Assembly (NCBI RefSeq): GCF_913773735.1
Contig: NZ_CAJYEB010000009.1
Location: 1 to 64,000, forward strand
Origin: an uncultured Massilia sp.
Lineage (GTDB): Bacteria; Pseudomonadota; Gammaproteobacteria; Burkholderiales; Burkholderiaceae_D
DNA length: 64,000 bases
Direction: 5' to 3'
The notes under the pieces were generated by a model, which was not told the DNA's origin, searched no databases, and saw only the letters and a list, made by a program, of their open reading frames with translations. The position numbers and the translations under genes are program-made. Position 1 is the first letter of the stretch, and each line of letters starts with the position of its first letter. This document shows, in pieces, positions 37,151 to 46,849 of this stretch.

Positions 37151-38668
37151 TCACTTCGCGGCCATCTCGCGCAGGCGCTTGCGCATCTCGCGCTCGCGCC
37201 GGCTTTCCGCGATCCAGTCTTCGCGCAGGGCGCGCCACAGGGCCACCACCATCAGCACGATCACCAGGGCGAACGGCAGCGCGAACAGGATCGTCGCCGT
37301 CTGCACCGCCTTCAGTCCGCCGGCCAGCAACAGGCTGATCGCGATGCCGGCCACCAGCGTGCCCCAGACCAGCTTGACGCGCGCCGACGGGTTGGGATTG
37401 CCGCCGGTACTCATCATGCCCAGCACCAGTACGGCGGAATCGCCCGATGTCACGAAAAATACCAGTACCAGCAAGGTGGCGACGACCGACATCGCCAGCC
37501 CGAACGGCATGGCCCCGAACATCGTGAACAATGCCGTCGCCATGTCGGCCTTGACCGCCTCGGCGATCGGCACGTGCTGCCAGATCTGCATGTACAGTGC
37601 GCTGCCGCCGAAGATCGAGAACCACAGGAATGCCGCGATCGACGGCGCCAGCACGGTGCCGACGATGAATTCGCGCACCGTGCGGCCGCGCGAGACGCGC
37701 GCGATGAACAGGCCGACGAACGGCGACCACGAGATCCACCATGCCCAGTAGAAAACCGTCCAGCTGCCGACCCAGGTACTGTCGCGGAATGGCGTGGCGC
37801 GCAGGCTCATGCGCACGAACTCGCTCAGGTAGCTGCCCATGGAATTGCTGAACGTCTCGATGATCGCCACCGTCGGCCCGACCAGGAACACGACCAGCGC
37901 CAGCAGGGCCGCTACCACCATGTTCAGGTTCGACAGCAGCTTGACGCCCTTGTCGACGCCGCTCACGGCGGAAGCCATGAAGATGGCGGCCGTGACGACG
38001 ATGATGCCGACCTGCCACGCCTCGTCGACGGCGACGCCGAACACGGCCTGCAGGCCGCTGTTGATCTGCAATGCGCCCACGCCCAGCGAGGCGGCGACGC
38101 CGAACGCGGTCGCGACCACCGCAAGGCCATTGAACAGGCCGCCCAGCGCGCGCACCGGCCGCCATGGCAGCGTATCGGTCACCGTACTGATCAACGCAAT
38201 GCCGTTGCGCCGGTACTGGAAGAAGGCCATCGCCAGCGCCACCACGCTGTACACGGCCCAGGGATGCAATCCCCAGTGGAAGAACACGTAGCGCATCGCG
38301 GCATTCGCGGCTTCCGGCGTGTGCGGCGCGATACCGGGCGGCGGCGTGCCGTAGTGCGACAGCGGCTCGGCCACGCCCCAGAACACCAGGCCGATGCCCA
38401 TGCCGGCGGCGAACAGCATCGCGAACCAGCTGCCGATCGAGAATTCGGGTTCGTCATCCTCGCCGCCGAGCTTCAGTTCGCCATAGCGGCTGAAGGCGAC
38501 GAAGGCGGCGAACAGCACCAGCCCGAGCACTACCCAGAGGTAGAACCAGCCGAAGTTGCGGGTCAACGCGACCAGCGCGCTGTCGAAGACGGTCGCCATG
38601 CTGTCCGGGGCGACGATGCCCCACAGCACGACCAGCAGGATGAAGCCTGCCGAAAGCAACATTTGCAT
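37151..38668 (-). CDS. BCCT family betaine/choline/carnitine transporter
   Basis: 505 residues, about twelve transmembrane helices. [37 protein letters not shown] and [25 protein letters not shown] are BCCT hallmarks, including the Trp/Gly-rich substrate box. The ATG at 38668 is chosen because AAGGAG lies five bases upstream of it; the preceding GTG overlaps that site. It imports quaternary amines for osmoprotection. The usual hyperosmotic C-terminal extension is short here. Confidence 0.94.
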   Translation of the reverse strand: MQMLLSAGFILLVVLWGIVAPDSMATVFDSALVALTRNFGWFYLWVVLGLVLFAAFVAFSRYGELKLGGEDDEPEFSIGSWFAMLFAAGMGIGLVFWGVAEPLSHYGTPPPGIAPHTPEAANAAMRYVFFHWGLHPWAVYSVVALAMAFFQYRRNGIALISTVTDTLPWRPVRALGGLFNGLAVVATAFGVAASLGVGALQINSGLQAVFGVAVDEAWQVGIIVVTAAIFMASAVSGVDKGVKLLSNLNMVVAALLALVVFLVGPTVAIIETFSNSMGSYLSEFVRMSLRATPFRDSTWVGSWTVFYWAWWISWSPFVGLFIARVSRGRTVREFIVGTVLAPSIAAFLWFSIFGGSALYMQIWQHVPIAEAVKADMATALFTMFGAMPFGLAMSVVATLLVLVFFVTSGDSAVLVLGMMSTGGNPNPSARVKLVWGTLVAGIAISLLLAGGLKAVQTATILFALPFALVIVLMVVALWRALREDWIAESRREREMRKRLREMAAK

Positions 38669-38844
38669 ATACACTCCTTAAAACTGCACCGTGCCAGGCG
38701 TGGCCGCGCGGCACGGTGGTATTGCGACGGCATGCGGAGGCTGCCTGCGCCGCCATGCTTGGCGGCGCGTCCGGAACGGGCTGCGTTCGCCCGTCATGCC
38801 GTGGTTTGAAGATGGCCTGCCACCGGGAATCCAGGGGACCGACC

Positions 38845-39000
38845 GTGAAGATGCGCAAGAAAGCCGACTTGCCGAGCAAGCCCTGTGCCCGCTGCGGGCT
38901 GCCGTTTCTATGGCGCAAAAAGTGGGAGCGCGACTGGGAGAACGTGAAGTTCTGCTCCGAGCGCTGCCGGCGCGCGGCCAAGGGAGCCGGCGCCGTGTGA
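38845..39000 (+). CDS. DUF2256 zinc-ribbon small protein
   Basis: 51 residues from a GTG (ATG option at 38851). [20 protein letters not shown] followed by [25 protein letters not shown] gives the CxxC...CxxxC metal site of DUF2256. Members are often encoded beside cryptochrome/photolyase genes in proteobacteria. Here the neighbour is folE, and no photolyase is visible in the window. Confidence 0.85.
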   Translation: MKMRKKADLPSKPCARCGLPFLWRKKWERDWENVKFCSERCRRAAKGAGAV

Positions 39001-39036
39001 TACCGCTGCCGACCTGGCAACGGCGATAATACTTTA

Positions 39037-39777
39037 TTAACGCTTTACCAGCGAGAGGAATTCGCGACGCAGCGCCGCATCCTCGCGGAACACGCCGCGC
39101 ATGACGCTGTTGGCCATCGACGCGTCCATGTCCTTCACGCCGCGCCACTGCATGCAGAAGTGGTCCGCTTCCATCAGCAGCGCCAGGCCGTCCGGCGCCA
39201 TGATCGCTTCCAGCGCGTCGGCCAGCTGGATCACCGCCTCTTCCTGGATCTGCGGGCGGCTCATGATCCAGTTGGCGATGCGCGCATACTTCGACAGGCC
39301 GATCAGCTCCGACTGGGCGTTCGGCACCACGCCGATCCAGACCTTGCCGATGACCGGGCACAGGTGGTGCGAGCAGGCGCTGCGCACGGTGATCGGGCCC
39401 ACCACCATCAGTTCGTCGATGTTCGACACGTTGGGGAATTCCGTCACCGACGGCATCGGCTCGTAGCGGCCGCCGAAGACTTCCTTGACGAACATCTTGG
39501 CCACGCGGCGGCCGGTGTCACGCGAATTGTGGTCGGCGGCCGTGTCGATGACCAGGCTCGCCAGCACGTCCTGCATCTTGCCCGCCACTTCGTCGACCAG
39601 CTCGTCGACCTCGCCGGGCGCCATGTGCGCCGAGATATTGTCGTTGGCGAAGAAGCGGGCGCCGCTGGCCTGCAGGCGCGCGCGGATGCGGCTTGACACC
39701 GGGCGGGCGCCGGACGGTGCGTCCAGCGCGTCGGCAAGCGTGTCCGCCTCGAAAGGAGGAATGAGATCGTTCGGCAT
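39037..39777 (-). CDS. folE: GTP cyclohydrolase I
   Basis: 246 residues. The zinc-binding and catalytic region is SACSHHLCPVIGKVWIGVVPN, with ADHFCMQWRGVKD holding the second Cys ligand. It converts GTP to 7,8-dihydroneopterin triphosphate for folate and other pterins. The start MPNDLIPPFEADT is chosen; the first 45 residues are a poorly conserved extension. The next gene upstream on the same strand is a MerR regulator 235 bases away. Confidence 0.96.
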   Translation of the reverse strand: MPNDLIPPFEADTLADALDAPSGARPVSSRIRARLQASGARFFANDNISAHMAPGEVDELVDEVAGKMQDVLASLVIDTAADHNSRDTGRRVAKMFVKEVFGGRYEPMPSVTEFPNVSNIDELMVVGPITVRSACSHHLCPVIGKVWIGVVPNAQSELIGLSKYARIANWIMSRPQIQEEAVIQLADALEAIMAPDGLALLMEADHFCMQWRGVKDMDASMANSVMRGVFREDAALRREFLSLVKR

Positions 39778-40012
39778 GCAATTCCTGAAATCAATGGGCG
39801 GACTAACTCCGCGGGGCGCGAGCGGCGGGCCGGCATCGCGGCGGGGCGCTCCGGCGCCGGTGGCGCGGAACGGCCTGGTACCCGGGTACATATCCGGCAC
39901 CCCGGCGTGGCCGGCGGCGCCCGGACGGCCCGTCAGTGAAGTACCGGATTATAGCCCGGTATTGCAAATCGCAAATGGCGGGACGCTTTTTTCAGTCCGG
40001 GACAACCCCGGT

Positions 40013-41002
40013 TCACTCGCGCAGGCCGGGCGGCAACGGCAAGCCGTCGGCGCGGGCCAGGCGCTCCATCGCGCCTTCCAGCACGACGCGGGCCTGGGCC
40101 GCGGCCAGGCCGAGGTCGTGGTGCAGCCGGGCGTCGTCCTCGTTGCGCGAGGCGCACTGGGCGCTGTAGCGCTCGAAGCTGCCGACCATCATCAGGAGTT
40201 CGGCCAGGTGGCGCGGGCATTCGCAGGTGATGCTGTTGCCCGCGGCCGTGATGGCGGCCAGCGCCTCGTCGTCGAAACGGCGCGGCGGCGGCGCGGATGC
40301 CGTCGCCGCCGCCCCCGCGGCGGGCAGGCGCGGCGCCAGGCGCTGGCCGGCCAGGGCCTGGCGGCACAGCGGCACCAGTTCGCCCATCTCGGTCGGCACC
40401 CGCGCCGCCAGCCAGCCGCGGGCACGCAGCGCGCGGATGGTGGCGCTGGAACAGAAGCGGTACAGCACCACCACCGCCGCCGCCTGAACGGCCTCGCGCG
40501 CCGCGGCGATGGCCGGCACCGCGCCTTCGTCCAGTTCCGGCAGCTCGACCAGCAGCACGTCGGCATCCGCCCCGCGCGGCAGCACGCAGGGCTGGTCGAA
40601 GCGCGAAAAGCTGGCCAGCACGTCCAGCGGCAACGTCGAGCGCGCTCCGGCGGCGATGCGGCGCGCCAGCGCCAGCCCGAACACCACCACCCCGATCGGC
40701 CCGGCCGGGACCTCCCGCTCGCCCGCGGCGGCGCCGGCCAGCTCGCGCAGGCGCGCTTCCGGCAGCGCGGCGATCTGCCCGATCGGGTGGCCCTGGTCGA
40801 CCAGTTGCTTGAGCAGGCCCAGGCGCTGCACCTGCGCGGCCGAGTACAGGCGCTGGCCATGCGCCGAGCGGCGCGTGTCGGACAGGCCATAGCGGCGCTC
40901 CCATACGCGCAGCGTCTCGACCGACAGGCCGGCCAGGCGCGCGGCGGCGCCGCTGCGGTAGGTGAGTTCGGAGGAAGAATCGGCGTCCGGTGGATTGCGC
41001 AT
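40013..41002 (-). CDS. MerR family transcriptional regulator
   Basis: 329 residues. The MerR winged helix is TYRSGAAARLAGLSVETLRVWERRYGLSDTRRSAHGQRLYSAAQVQRLGLLKQLVDQGHPIGQIAAL. The 230-residue C-terminal region has the size of the B12-binding-like domain of LitR/CarH regulators, but no DxHxxG cobalamin motif is evident (GVVVFGLALARRI at the expected place). It may be a cofactor-free light/redox regulator. The neighbouring folE and DUF2256 genes fit a photobiology set. Confidence 0.87.
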   Translation of the reverse strand: MRNPPDADSSSELTYRSGAAARLAGLSVETLRVWERRYGLSDTRRSAHGQRLYSAAQVQRLGLLKQLVDQGHPIGQIAALPEARLRELAGAAAGEREVPAGPIGVVVFGLALARRIAAGARSTLPLDVLASFSRFDQPCVLPRGADADVLLVELPELDEGAVPAIAAAREAVQAAAVVVLYRFCSSATIRALRARGWLAARVPTEMGELVPLCRQALAGQRLAPRLPAAGAAATASAPPPRRFDDEALAAITAAGNSITCECPRHLAELLMMVGSFERYSAQCASRNEDDARLHHDLGLAAAQARVVLEGAMERLARADGLPLPPGLRE

Positions 41003-41103
41003 GTCTGAACCATTCTTGAACCATGAATGGCGACAGTATAGCGGTTCAGCACAGGAACAGCACGATGCCGCCGTCGCGCCGGCGACGGCGGCAGAGCCGG
41101 GGC

Positions 41104-43194
41104 TTACCAGAAGATCACGCGCTCTTCCGGCTTCAGGTACATCTTGTCGCCCGGCTTGACGTCGAACGCCTCGTAGTAGCCCGGGTGGTTGCGCAGGCTG
41201 CCGTTGACGCGGAATTCGGACGGCGAGTGCGGATCGGACTTCACCTGCGCGACCAGGGCGGCGTCGCGCGCCTTGCCGCGGCGCGCCTGGGCCAGGCCCA
41301 TGAAGATGCGCTGCTCGGCCGTGAAGCCGTCGATCACCGGCGCCGGCTTGCCCTTCAGCGAAATTTTATAGGCGCGGCTGGCCATGATGGCGCCGGCGTT
41401 GTCGGCGATGTTCTCGCCCAGCGTCAGCTCGCCGTTCAGGTGGTAGCCCGGCACCGGGCTGTAGGCGCCGTACTGCGCCACCAGCACCTTGCCCTTGGCC
41501 GCGAATTTCTCGCCGTCTTCCCTGGTCCACCAGTTGCGCAGGTTGCCGTCGCCGTCGTACTGTGCGCCCTGGTCGTCGAAGGCGTGGCTGATCTCGTGGC
41601 CGATCGAGATGCCGACCGCGCCGTAGTTGATCGCCGGCTCGGCGTCGGCGTCGTACAGCGGCGCCTGCAGGCGCGCGGCCGGGAACACGACTTCGTTCAT
41701 TTCCGGGCTGTAGTAGGCGTTCACCGTCTGCGGCGTCATGTGCCATTCGGCGCGGTCGACCGGCTTGCCCAGCTTGTTCACGCCGTATTGGTGGGCGAAG
41801 CCGCGCGCGCGCATCACGTTGCCCACCAGGTCGTCGCGCCGGATCTGCAGCGCGGCATAGTCGCGCCACTTGTCCGGATAGCCGACCTTCACGGAAATCT
41901 TGGCCAGCTTGGCGTGCGCCGCCTTCTTGGTGTCCGGCGTCATCCAGTCGAGCGTGTCGATGCGCTCCTTGAAGGCCAGCAGGAAGTTGTTGACCATGTC
42001 CTGGACCTGCGCCTTGCGTTCGGCCGGGAAGTAGTTCTGCACGTAGACCTTGCCCACCACTTCGCCGAGGTCGCGGTTGATCTGGGCGATCGCCAGCTTC
42101 TCGGTGGCGCGGTTGACCTTGGCGCCGGTCAGCACGGTGCCGCGGAAGGCGAAGCTCTCGTCCACGAAGTCCTGCGACAGGTAGGGCGCGTAGGCGCTCA
42201 GCAGGCGCAAGGTGAAGTAGGACTTCCAGGTGTCGACCGGCGTGGCCGCGACGATCCCGTCCAGCGCCTGGACATAGGTCGGCTGGCTCACGTTGACCTC
42301 GGCGGCCTTGCCGGCGATGCCCTGCTCCTTCATCCAGCCGTCCCAGTCGAAGCCCGGCGCCAGCGCCTTCAGTTGCGCGACCGGCATCTTGTTGTAGGTC
42401 TTGACCGGGTCGCGGTTCTGCACGGCGCTCCACTGCGCCTTCGCGATGGCGGTTTCCAGCGCGACGATGCGCGCGGCCTGGCCGGCGGCATCCGGCTGGC
42501 CGGCCAGCGCCAGCAGCTTTTCCACGTGCGCCTGGTACTTGGCGCGGGTGTCCATCAGCTTGGCGTCGCCGTCCTGCAGGTAGTAGTCGCGGTTCGGCAT
42601 GCCCAGGCCCGATTGCGAGATCTCGACCAGGTAGCGGGTCGACTGCTTGCTGTCCTGGCCGACGCCCATGCGCAGCGGGCTGCCGGCGCCGATGCGCTCG
42701 AGGTGGGCGGCCAGCGCGCCCAGGCCCCGCTTGTCCTTCAGCGCGGCGATGCGCGCCAGTTCCCCCTGCAGCGGCCTGGCGCCGAGCGCGTCGCGCCGCG
42801 CCTTGTCGACGTAGCTGGCGTAGTAGTCGCCCATCTTCTGCGCATCCGATCCCGGCTTGGCCGCCTGGTCCTGCGCGGCCTGCTCGATCAGCGTGCGGAT
42901 CTGGCCCTCGACGTTTTCCTGGGCGACGTTGAAGGCGCCCCAGCTGGAACGGTCGTTCGGGATCTCGGTGCCCTTCAGCCAGGCGCCCTGCGAATAGCGA
43001 AAGAAGTCGTCCTGCGGGCGGACGGCGGCGTCGACGGCCGCCTTGTCCACGCCGGAGGCGGACAGGGCGGCGGCGGTGGCGCTCGGGGTGGTCGAAGGCG
43101 CGGTGGCGGCCGCGGTATCGGCCGATGGTGCGGCGGCATGGGCCTGGCTGGCGAACAGGCCCGCGATCAGGGCGCTGCACAGGGTGCGTTTCAT
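41104..43194 (-). CDS. M13 family metallopeptidase (PepO/neprilysin-like)
   Basis: 696 residues with signal peptide MKRTLCSALIAGLFASQAHA. N-terminal QDDFFRYSQGAWLKGTEIPNDRSSWGAF is an M13 landmark. The catalytic zinc motif is SIGHEISHAFDDQG near residue 533 and the third ligand motif is GENIADNAGAIMASRAY near 593. RLQAPLYD, the ending KMYLKPEERVIFW (close to the canonical CxxW end) and length all fit. It cleaves oligopeptides in the periplasm or outside. Confidence 0.96.
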   Translation of the reverse strand: MKRTLCSALIAGLFASQAHAAAPSADTAAATAPSTTPSATAAALSASGVDKAAVDAAVRPQDDFFRYSQGAWLKGTEIPNDRSSWGAFNVAQENVEGQIRTLIEQAAQDQAAKPGSDAQKMGDYYASYVDKARRDALGARPLQGELARIAALKDKRGLGALAAHLERIGAGSPLRMGVGQDSKQSTRYLVEISQSGLGMPNRDYYLQDGDAKLMDTRAKYQAHVEKLLALAGQPDAAGQAARIVALETAIAKAQWSAVQNRDPVKTYNKMPVAQLKALAPGFDWDGWMKEQGIAGKAAEVNVSQPTYVQALDGIVAATPVDTWKSYFTLRLLSAYAPYLSQDFVDESFAFRGTVLTGAKVNRATEKLAIAQINRDLGEVVGKVYVQNYFPAERKAQVQDMVNNFLLAFKERIDTLDWMTPDTKKAAHAKLAKISVKVGYPDKWRDYAALQIRRDDLVGNVMRARGFAHQYGVNKLGKPVDRAEWHMTPQTVNAYYSPEMNEVVFPAARLQAPLYDADAEPAINYGAVGISIGHEISHAFDDQGAQYDGDGNLRNWWTREDGEKFAAKGKVLVAQYGAYSPVPGYHLNGELTLGENIADNAGAIMASRAYKISLKGKPAPVIDGFTAEQRIFMGLAQARRGKARDAALVAQVKSDPHSPSEFRVNGSLRNHPGYYEAFDVKPGDKMYLKPEERVIFW

Positions 43195-43298
43195 GAAGGG
43201 TGTCTCCGTGGTTGAATCCAGGGGACGATGCTAAGTCAAACCGTTTACGATTGCCAAGCAAAGATGCATGCATATATCCATGATGCCAGGACGGGTAT

Positions 43299-43304
43299 TA
43301 TAAT
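43299..43304 (+). promoter_or_regulatory. -10 element of the phnA-like gene
   Basis: TATAAT sits 23 bases upstream of the ATG at 43328 in a locally AT-richer stretch between divergent genes. No good -35 is seen at normal spacing. Confidence 0.4.
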
Positions 43305-43327
43305 GGACGGATTTGCGAGAATCTCCC

Positions 43328-43672
43328 ATGAGCACCCTGCCCGCCTGCCCGCAATGCGCGTCGACCTACACCTATGACAACGGCGCCGGCCTGCTGGCCT
43401 GCCCGGAATGCGGCAACGAATGGCCGCCGCAGGCCGAGGGCGCGGCCGCCGAAGCCGCCAGGGTCTGGCGCGACGCGTCCGGCAACGTGCTGCAGGACGG
43501 CGACACCGTCACCGTCATCAAGGACCTGAAGCTCAAGGGCGGCGGCGGCACCGTCAAGCAGGGCACCAAGGTCAAGAACATCCGCCTCGTCGACGGCGAC
43601 CACGACATCGATTGCAAGATCGACGGCTTCGGCCAGATGGGCCTGAAGACGGAGTTCGTGCGCAAGGCCTGA
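43328..43672 (+). CDS. PhnA/YjdM zinc-ribbon protein
   Basis: 114 residues. The N-terminal zinc ribbon has [29 protein letters not shown] (two CxxC pairs). The C-terminal beta domain is [57 protein letters not shown]. YjdM is historically linked to phosphonate use but its activity is unclear. Divergent from the M13 peptidase. Confidence 0.93.
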   Translation: MSTLPACPQCASTYTYDNGAGLLACPECGNEWPPQAEGAAAEAARVWRDASGNVLQDGDTVTVIKDLKLKGGGGTVKQGTKVKNIRLVDGDHDIDCKIDGFGQMGLKTEFVRKA

Positions 43673-43734
43673 ACCATCGCCTGGATTTCGCGGCGGCCGT
43701 CCCCATCTGCGGCGGGACGACACTTTCCACCACC

Positions 43735-44574
43735 ATGGCGCCGCTTCGCATCCTTCTTCCCCTGCTGCTGCTCGCCGCGACGGTTCCCGCGCGCGCGGAC
43801 GAACTGGCGGACCTGATCAACGCCTGGCGCGCCGCGCCCGGCACCTGCGCCGGCGCCGCCGCGCTGCCAGCGCCGCCCCTCGCGGTCGAGCCGGCGCTGG
43901 CCGGCGTGCGCATCGGGCCGGGCACCCTCCTCGAGCCGGCGCTGCGCCGCCAGGGCTACCGCGCCGACCGGGCCGAGTCGATCACCGTCACCGGGCCGCA
44001 AGACGCCCGGGGCGCCATGGACGTGCTGCAAAAGACCTACTGCGGCCGGCTGCTGGCCCCGGCGTTCACGGCCGTCGGCACGGCGCGGCGCGGCCGGGAA
44101 TGGCAGGTGGTGCTCGCGCATCCGCTCGTCATTCCCGCATTGCCCGGCTGGGAAGAGGCCGGCCGGCAGCTCCTGGCCCTGGTGAACGCGACCCGCGCCA
44201 GCGCGCGCCGCTGCGGCGACGGCACCTTCGCCGCGGCCGCCCCGCTGCGCTGGAACGCGCAGCTCGCGCAGGCCGCGCTGTCGCACAGCGGCGACATGGC
44301 CGAACGCCATTACTTCGAGCACCGCCAGCCGGACGGCAGCGAACCGGCCGACCGCGCCACGCGCGCCGGCTACCGCTGGCGCCTGGTCGGGGAAAACATC
44401 GCTTCGGGCCAGCGCACGCCGCAGGAGGCAATGGCGGCCTGGCTCGACAGTCCGGGACACTGCGCCAACATCATGAACCCGCGCTTTGCCGAGATGGGTG
44501 CGGCCTATGCCATCAATCCGGACAACGACAACCGCACAGCCTTCTGGACCCAGGTGTTCGGCGCGCCACGCTGA
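43735..44574 (+). CDS. Secreted CAP (SCP/PR-1) domain protein
   Basis: 279 residues with signal peptide MAPLRILLPLLLLAATVPARA. The C-terminal half is a CAP domain: LLALVNATRASARRCGDG, LSHSGDMAERHYFEH, WRLVGENIASG and the CAP box WLDSPGHCANIMNPRFAEMGAAY. The N-terminal 130 residues are an extra domain with paired Cys, not recognised. YkwD-type bacterial CAP proteins are secreted; molecular role uncertain. Start at 43735 set by the signal peptide. Confidence 0.88.
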   Translation: MAPLRILLPLLLLAATVPARADELADLINAWRAAPGTCAGAAALPAPPLAVEPALAGVRIGPGTLLEPALRRQGYRADRAESITVTGPQDARGAMDVLQKTYCGRLLAPAFTAVGTARRGREWQVVLAHPLVIPALPGWEEAGRQLLALVNATRASARRCGDGTFAAAAPLRWNAQLAQAALSHSGDMAERHYFEHRQPDGSEPADRATRAGYRWRLVGENIASGQRTPQEAMAAWLDSPGHCANIMNPRFAEMGAAYAINPDNDNRTAFWTQVFGAPR

Positions 44575-44621
44575 TGAACCCGTCGATAGATTCTGCCTAT
44601 GTAGCCGATTGAAACGCACAT

Positions 44622-44643
44622 ATTGCGCGCAATTGAATTGCGC
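44622..44643. promoter_or_regulatory. OhrR operator (overlapping palindromes)
   Basis: A perfect 17-bp palindrome GCGCAATTGAATTGCGC at 44627-44643 overlaps a 12-bp palindrome ATTGCGCGCAAT at 44622-44633. It ends 15 bases before the ohrR ATG. The AATT-N-AATT core resembles known OhrR sites (AATTGAATT type). Autorepression of ohrR-ohr is the natural reading. Confidence 0.8.
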
Positions 44644-44658
44644 ACTATTATTCAACCC

Positions 44659-45108
44659 ATGGAAACGAACACTGCAAACGACGCCCTGCTGCTCGACAAC
44701 CAGTTGTGTTTTGCGCTCCACTCGGCATCGCTGGCGATGACGAAGGTGTACAAGCCGCACCTGGACAGGCTGGGACTGACGTACCCGCAATACCTGGCGC
44801 TGCTGGTGCTGTGGGAGCGCGACGGCATCACCGTGTCGGAGATCGGGGAACGCCTGTTCCTGGACTCGGGTACGCTGACGCCGCTGCTCAAGCGCCTCGA
44901 AGCGCAGGGCCTGGTCGACCGGACCAGGGATCCGCAGGACGAGCGCCGTGTCGTGATCCGCCTGACCGCGCAGGGCCGCGCGCTGCGGCAACAGGCCGCC
45001 GGCATTCCCGGCTGCATCCTGGGCGCCAGCGGCTGCGACGTGGACGAGATCGTGGCCCTGGCCGAGCGCATCAAGCTGCTGCGGCGGCAACTGGCCAGTG
45101 CGATCTGA
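44659..45108 (+). CDS. ohrR: MarR-family organic peroxide sensor OhrR
   Basis: 149 residues. [26 protein letters not shown] carries the reactive Cys17 of OhrR at the usual place. The wHTH is [47 protein letters not shown]. Two further Cys ([16 protein letters not shown]) lie near the C-terminus, fitting a two-Cys OhrR that forms an intersubunit disulfide. It represses ohr, encoded 54 bases downstream, until oxidised by organic hydroperoxides. Confidence 0.94.
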   Translation: METNTANDALLLDNQLCFALHSASLAMTKVYKPHLDRLGLTYPQYLALLVLWERDGITVSEIGERLFLDSGTLTPLLKRLEAQGLVDRTRDPQDERRVVIRLTAQGRALRQQAAGIPGCILGASGCDVDEIVALAERIKLLRRQLASAI

Positions 45109-45162
45109 AGCACGATTCGACGTATTTTTTTTTGACCGACAACTCACTGAAAGGGTAATGCC

Positions 45163-45591
45163 ATGACCACCAAACTCGACAAAGTCCTGTACACCGCCAA
45201 AGCCCACACCACCGGCGGCCGCGAAGGCCGTTCCGTCACCGACGACGGCATCCTGGACGTGACCCTGCAGCCGCCGAAGGAAATGGGCGGCAAGGGCGGC
45301 GCGACCAACCCTGAACAGCTGTTCGCCGCCGGCTACTCGGCCTGCTTCATCGGCGCCATGAAATTCGTGGCCGGCCAGAAGAAGATCGCCGTCCCGGCCG
45401 AGACCGCCGTCGACGCCAGCGTCTCGATCGGCCCGATCCCCAACGGTTTCGGCCTGGCCGTGGAACTGAAGGTGAGCCTGCCGGGCATGGACCGCGCAGC
45501 GGCGCAGGAACTGATCGACGCCGCCCACGTCGTGTGCCCGTACTCGAACGCCACCCGCGGCAACATCGACGTCACGCTGACCCTGGCCTGA
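45163..45591 (+). CDS. ohr: Organic hydroperoxide resistance protein Ohr
   Basis: 142 residues of the OsmC/Ohr fold. The N-terminal [35 protein letters not shown] and the catalytic Cys pair in [18 protein letters not shown] and [24 protein letters not shown] are diagnostic. It reduces fatty-acid and other organic hydroperoxides using lipoylated proteins. A strong terminator follows. Confidence 0.97.
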   Translation: MTTKLDKVLYTAKAHTTGGREGRSVTDDGILDVTLQPPKEMGGKGGATNPEQLFAAGYSACFIGAMKFVAGQKKIAVPAETAVDASVSIGPIPNGFGLAVELKVSLPGMDRAAAQELIDAAHVVCPYSNATRGNIDVTLTLA

Positions 45592-45631
45592 TCGCCTCCG
45601 GCCGGGCCGCGGGCCCGGCAAGCTGCACGGC

Positions 45632-45664
45632 AAGGCGCCGCCCGTCATGGGCGGCGCCTTTTTT
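45632..45664 (+). terminator. Intrinsic terminator of ohrR-ohr
   Basis: AAGGCGCCGCCC pairs perfectly with GGGCGGCGCCTT (12 bp) around GTCAT, followed by TTTT (six Ts in a row counting the last two stem bases). It lies 40 bases after the ohr stop. Confidence 0.9.
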
Positions 45665-45718
45665 CATGGCGCCGCTCCCCTCCGTCGTCCCCGCCGCGCC
45701 TGCTGCGCCGGCGAATTA

Positions 45719-45732
45719 ATTATCGCGATAAT
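45719..45732. promoter_or_regulatory. Perfect palindrome upstream of the epoxide-hydrolase-like gene
   Basis: ATTATCGCGATAAT, a 14-bp perfect palindrome, stands in an AT-rich stretch (45715-45810) between a strong terminator and the hydrolase ATG at 45826. It is a good candidate operator for a dimeric repressor; the cognate regulator is not adjacent. Confidence 0.5.
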
Positions 45733-45825
45733 GATTGTTGCGCTTGAAAAGTGCCGCGACCTCGTATAAATTTACGATCATAATATTTGTCGTCATAATT
45801 AACTTCTGGAAATTGGAGCGACATC

Positions 45826-46821
45826 ATGCGCCTACGCCACAAGCCTTCCTTCCTGCGCGCCGCCGGCGCCATCCTGGCCGCCACCTGCTGCTGCCTGCCG
45901 GCGCAGGCGCAGCCCACCGCCCCGTCCTTCGGCCCGGTCAGGCAGGTCGCTGCCGGCGACCTCGACGTCGGCTACGTCGATGCGGGTCCGGCCGGCGGCC
46001 CGGTGGTGATCCTCCTGCACGGCTGGCCCTACGACATCCACAGCTACGCCGACGTCGTCCCCCTGCTGACGCAGGCCGGCTACCGCGTGGTCGTGCCCTA
46101 CCTGCGCGGCTACGGCAGCACGCGCTTTCGCGACGCGCACGCGGTGCGCAACGGCGAACCGGCGGCGCTCGCGGCCGACGTGGTCGCGCTGATGGACGCG
46201 CTGAAGATCGACCGCGCCATCCTGGCCGGCTACGACTGGGGTGCGCGCACGGCGGACATCGTCGCGGCCCTGTGGCCGCAACGGGTGAAGGGCCTGGTGT
46301 CGGTGAGCGGCTACCTGATCGGCAGCCAGGAGGCCGGCAGGCAGCCGCTGCCGCCCGGCGCCGAACGGCAATGGTGGTACCAGTTCTACTTCGCCACCGA
46401 GCGCGGCCAGGCCGGCTACGCGCGGCACTACCGCGATTTCGCCCGCCTGATCTGGCAGACCGCCTCCCCGCAATGGCGCTTCGACGACGCCACGTTCGCG
46501 CGCAGCGCCGCCGCGCTGGACAACCCGGACCACGTCGCCGTCACCATCCACAACTACCGCTGGCGGCTCGGCCTGGCGGACGGCGAGGCGAAGTACGCGG
46601 ACCTGGAAGCGCGCCTCGCGCGCCTGCCCCCGATCACGGTGCCGACCATCACGATGGAAGGCGATGCCAACGAGGCGCCGCACCCCGATCCGGCCACCTA
46701 TGCGCAGCGCTTCACCGGGAAGTACGCGCACCGGCTCGTCACGGGCGGCATCGGCCATGACCTGCCGCAGGAAGCGCCGCGCGCCTTCGCCGACGCGGTG
46801 ATCGCCGTCGACCGTCTCTGA
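45826..46821 (+). CDS. Secreted epoxide-hydrolase-like alpha/beta hydrolase
   Basis: 331 residues with a signal peptide (FLRAAGAILAATCCCLPAQAQ). HGWPYDIHSY is the HGxP oxyanion motif, and GYDWGARTADI holds the nucleophile Asp, as in epoxide hydrolases and haloalkane dehalogenases, not Ser. GIGHDLPQEAP holds the catalytic His. Leu/Trp-rich cap domain lies between. Export of such an enzyme is less usual. Its gene is 28 bases upstream of the TlpA-like gene, so the two may be co-transcribed. Confidence 0.85.
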   Translation: MRLRHKPSFLRAAGAILAATCCCLPAQAQPTAPSFGPVRQVAAGDLDVGYVDAGPAGGPVVILLHGWPYDIHSYADVVPLLTQAGYRVVVPYLRGYGSTRFRDAHAVRNGEPAALAADVVALMDALKIDRAILAGYDWGARTADIVAALWPQRVKGLVSVSGYLIGSQEAGRQPLPPGAERQWWYQFYFATERGQAGYARHYRDFARLIWQTASPQWRFDDATFARSAAALDNPDHVAVTIHNYRWRLGLADGEAKYADLEARLARLPPITVPTITMEGDANEAPHPDPATYAQRFTGKYAHRLVTGGIGHDLPQEAPRAFADAVIAVDRL

Positions 46822-46849
46822 TCCGCCCCGCCTGCGAGGAGTCACCGCC

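Noticed and set aside
45602-45620. GC palindrome CCGGGCCGCGGGCCCGG as a separate operator
   Set aside because: It sits directly after the ohr stop beside the strong terminator and is more likely part of the transcription end region.
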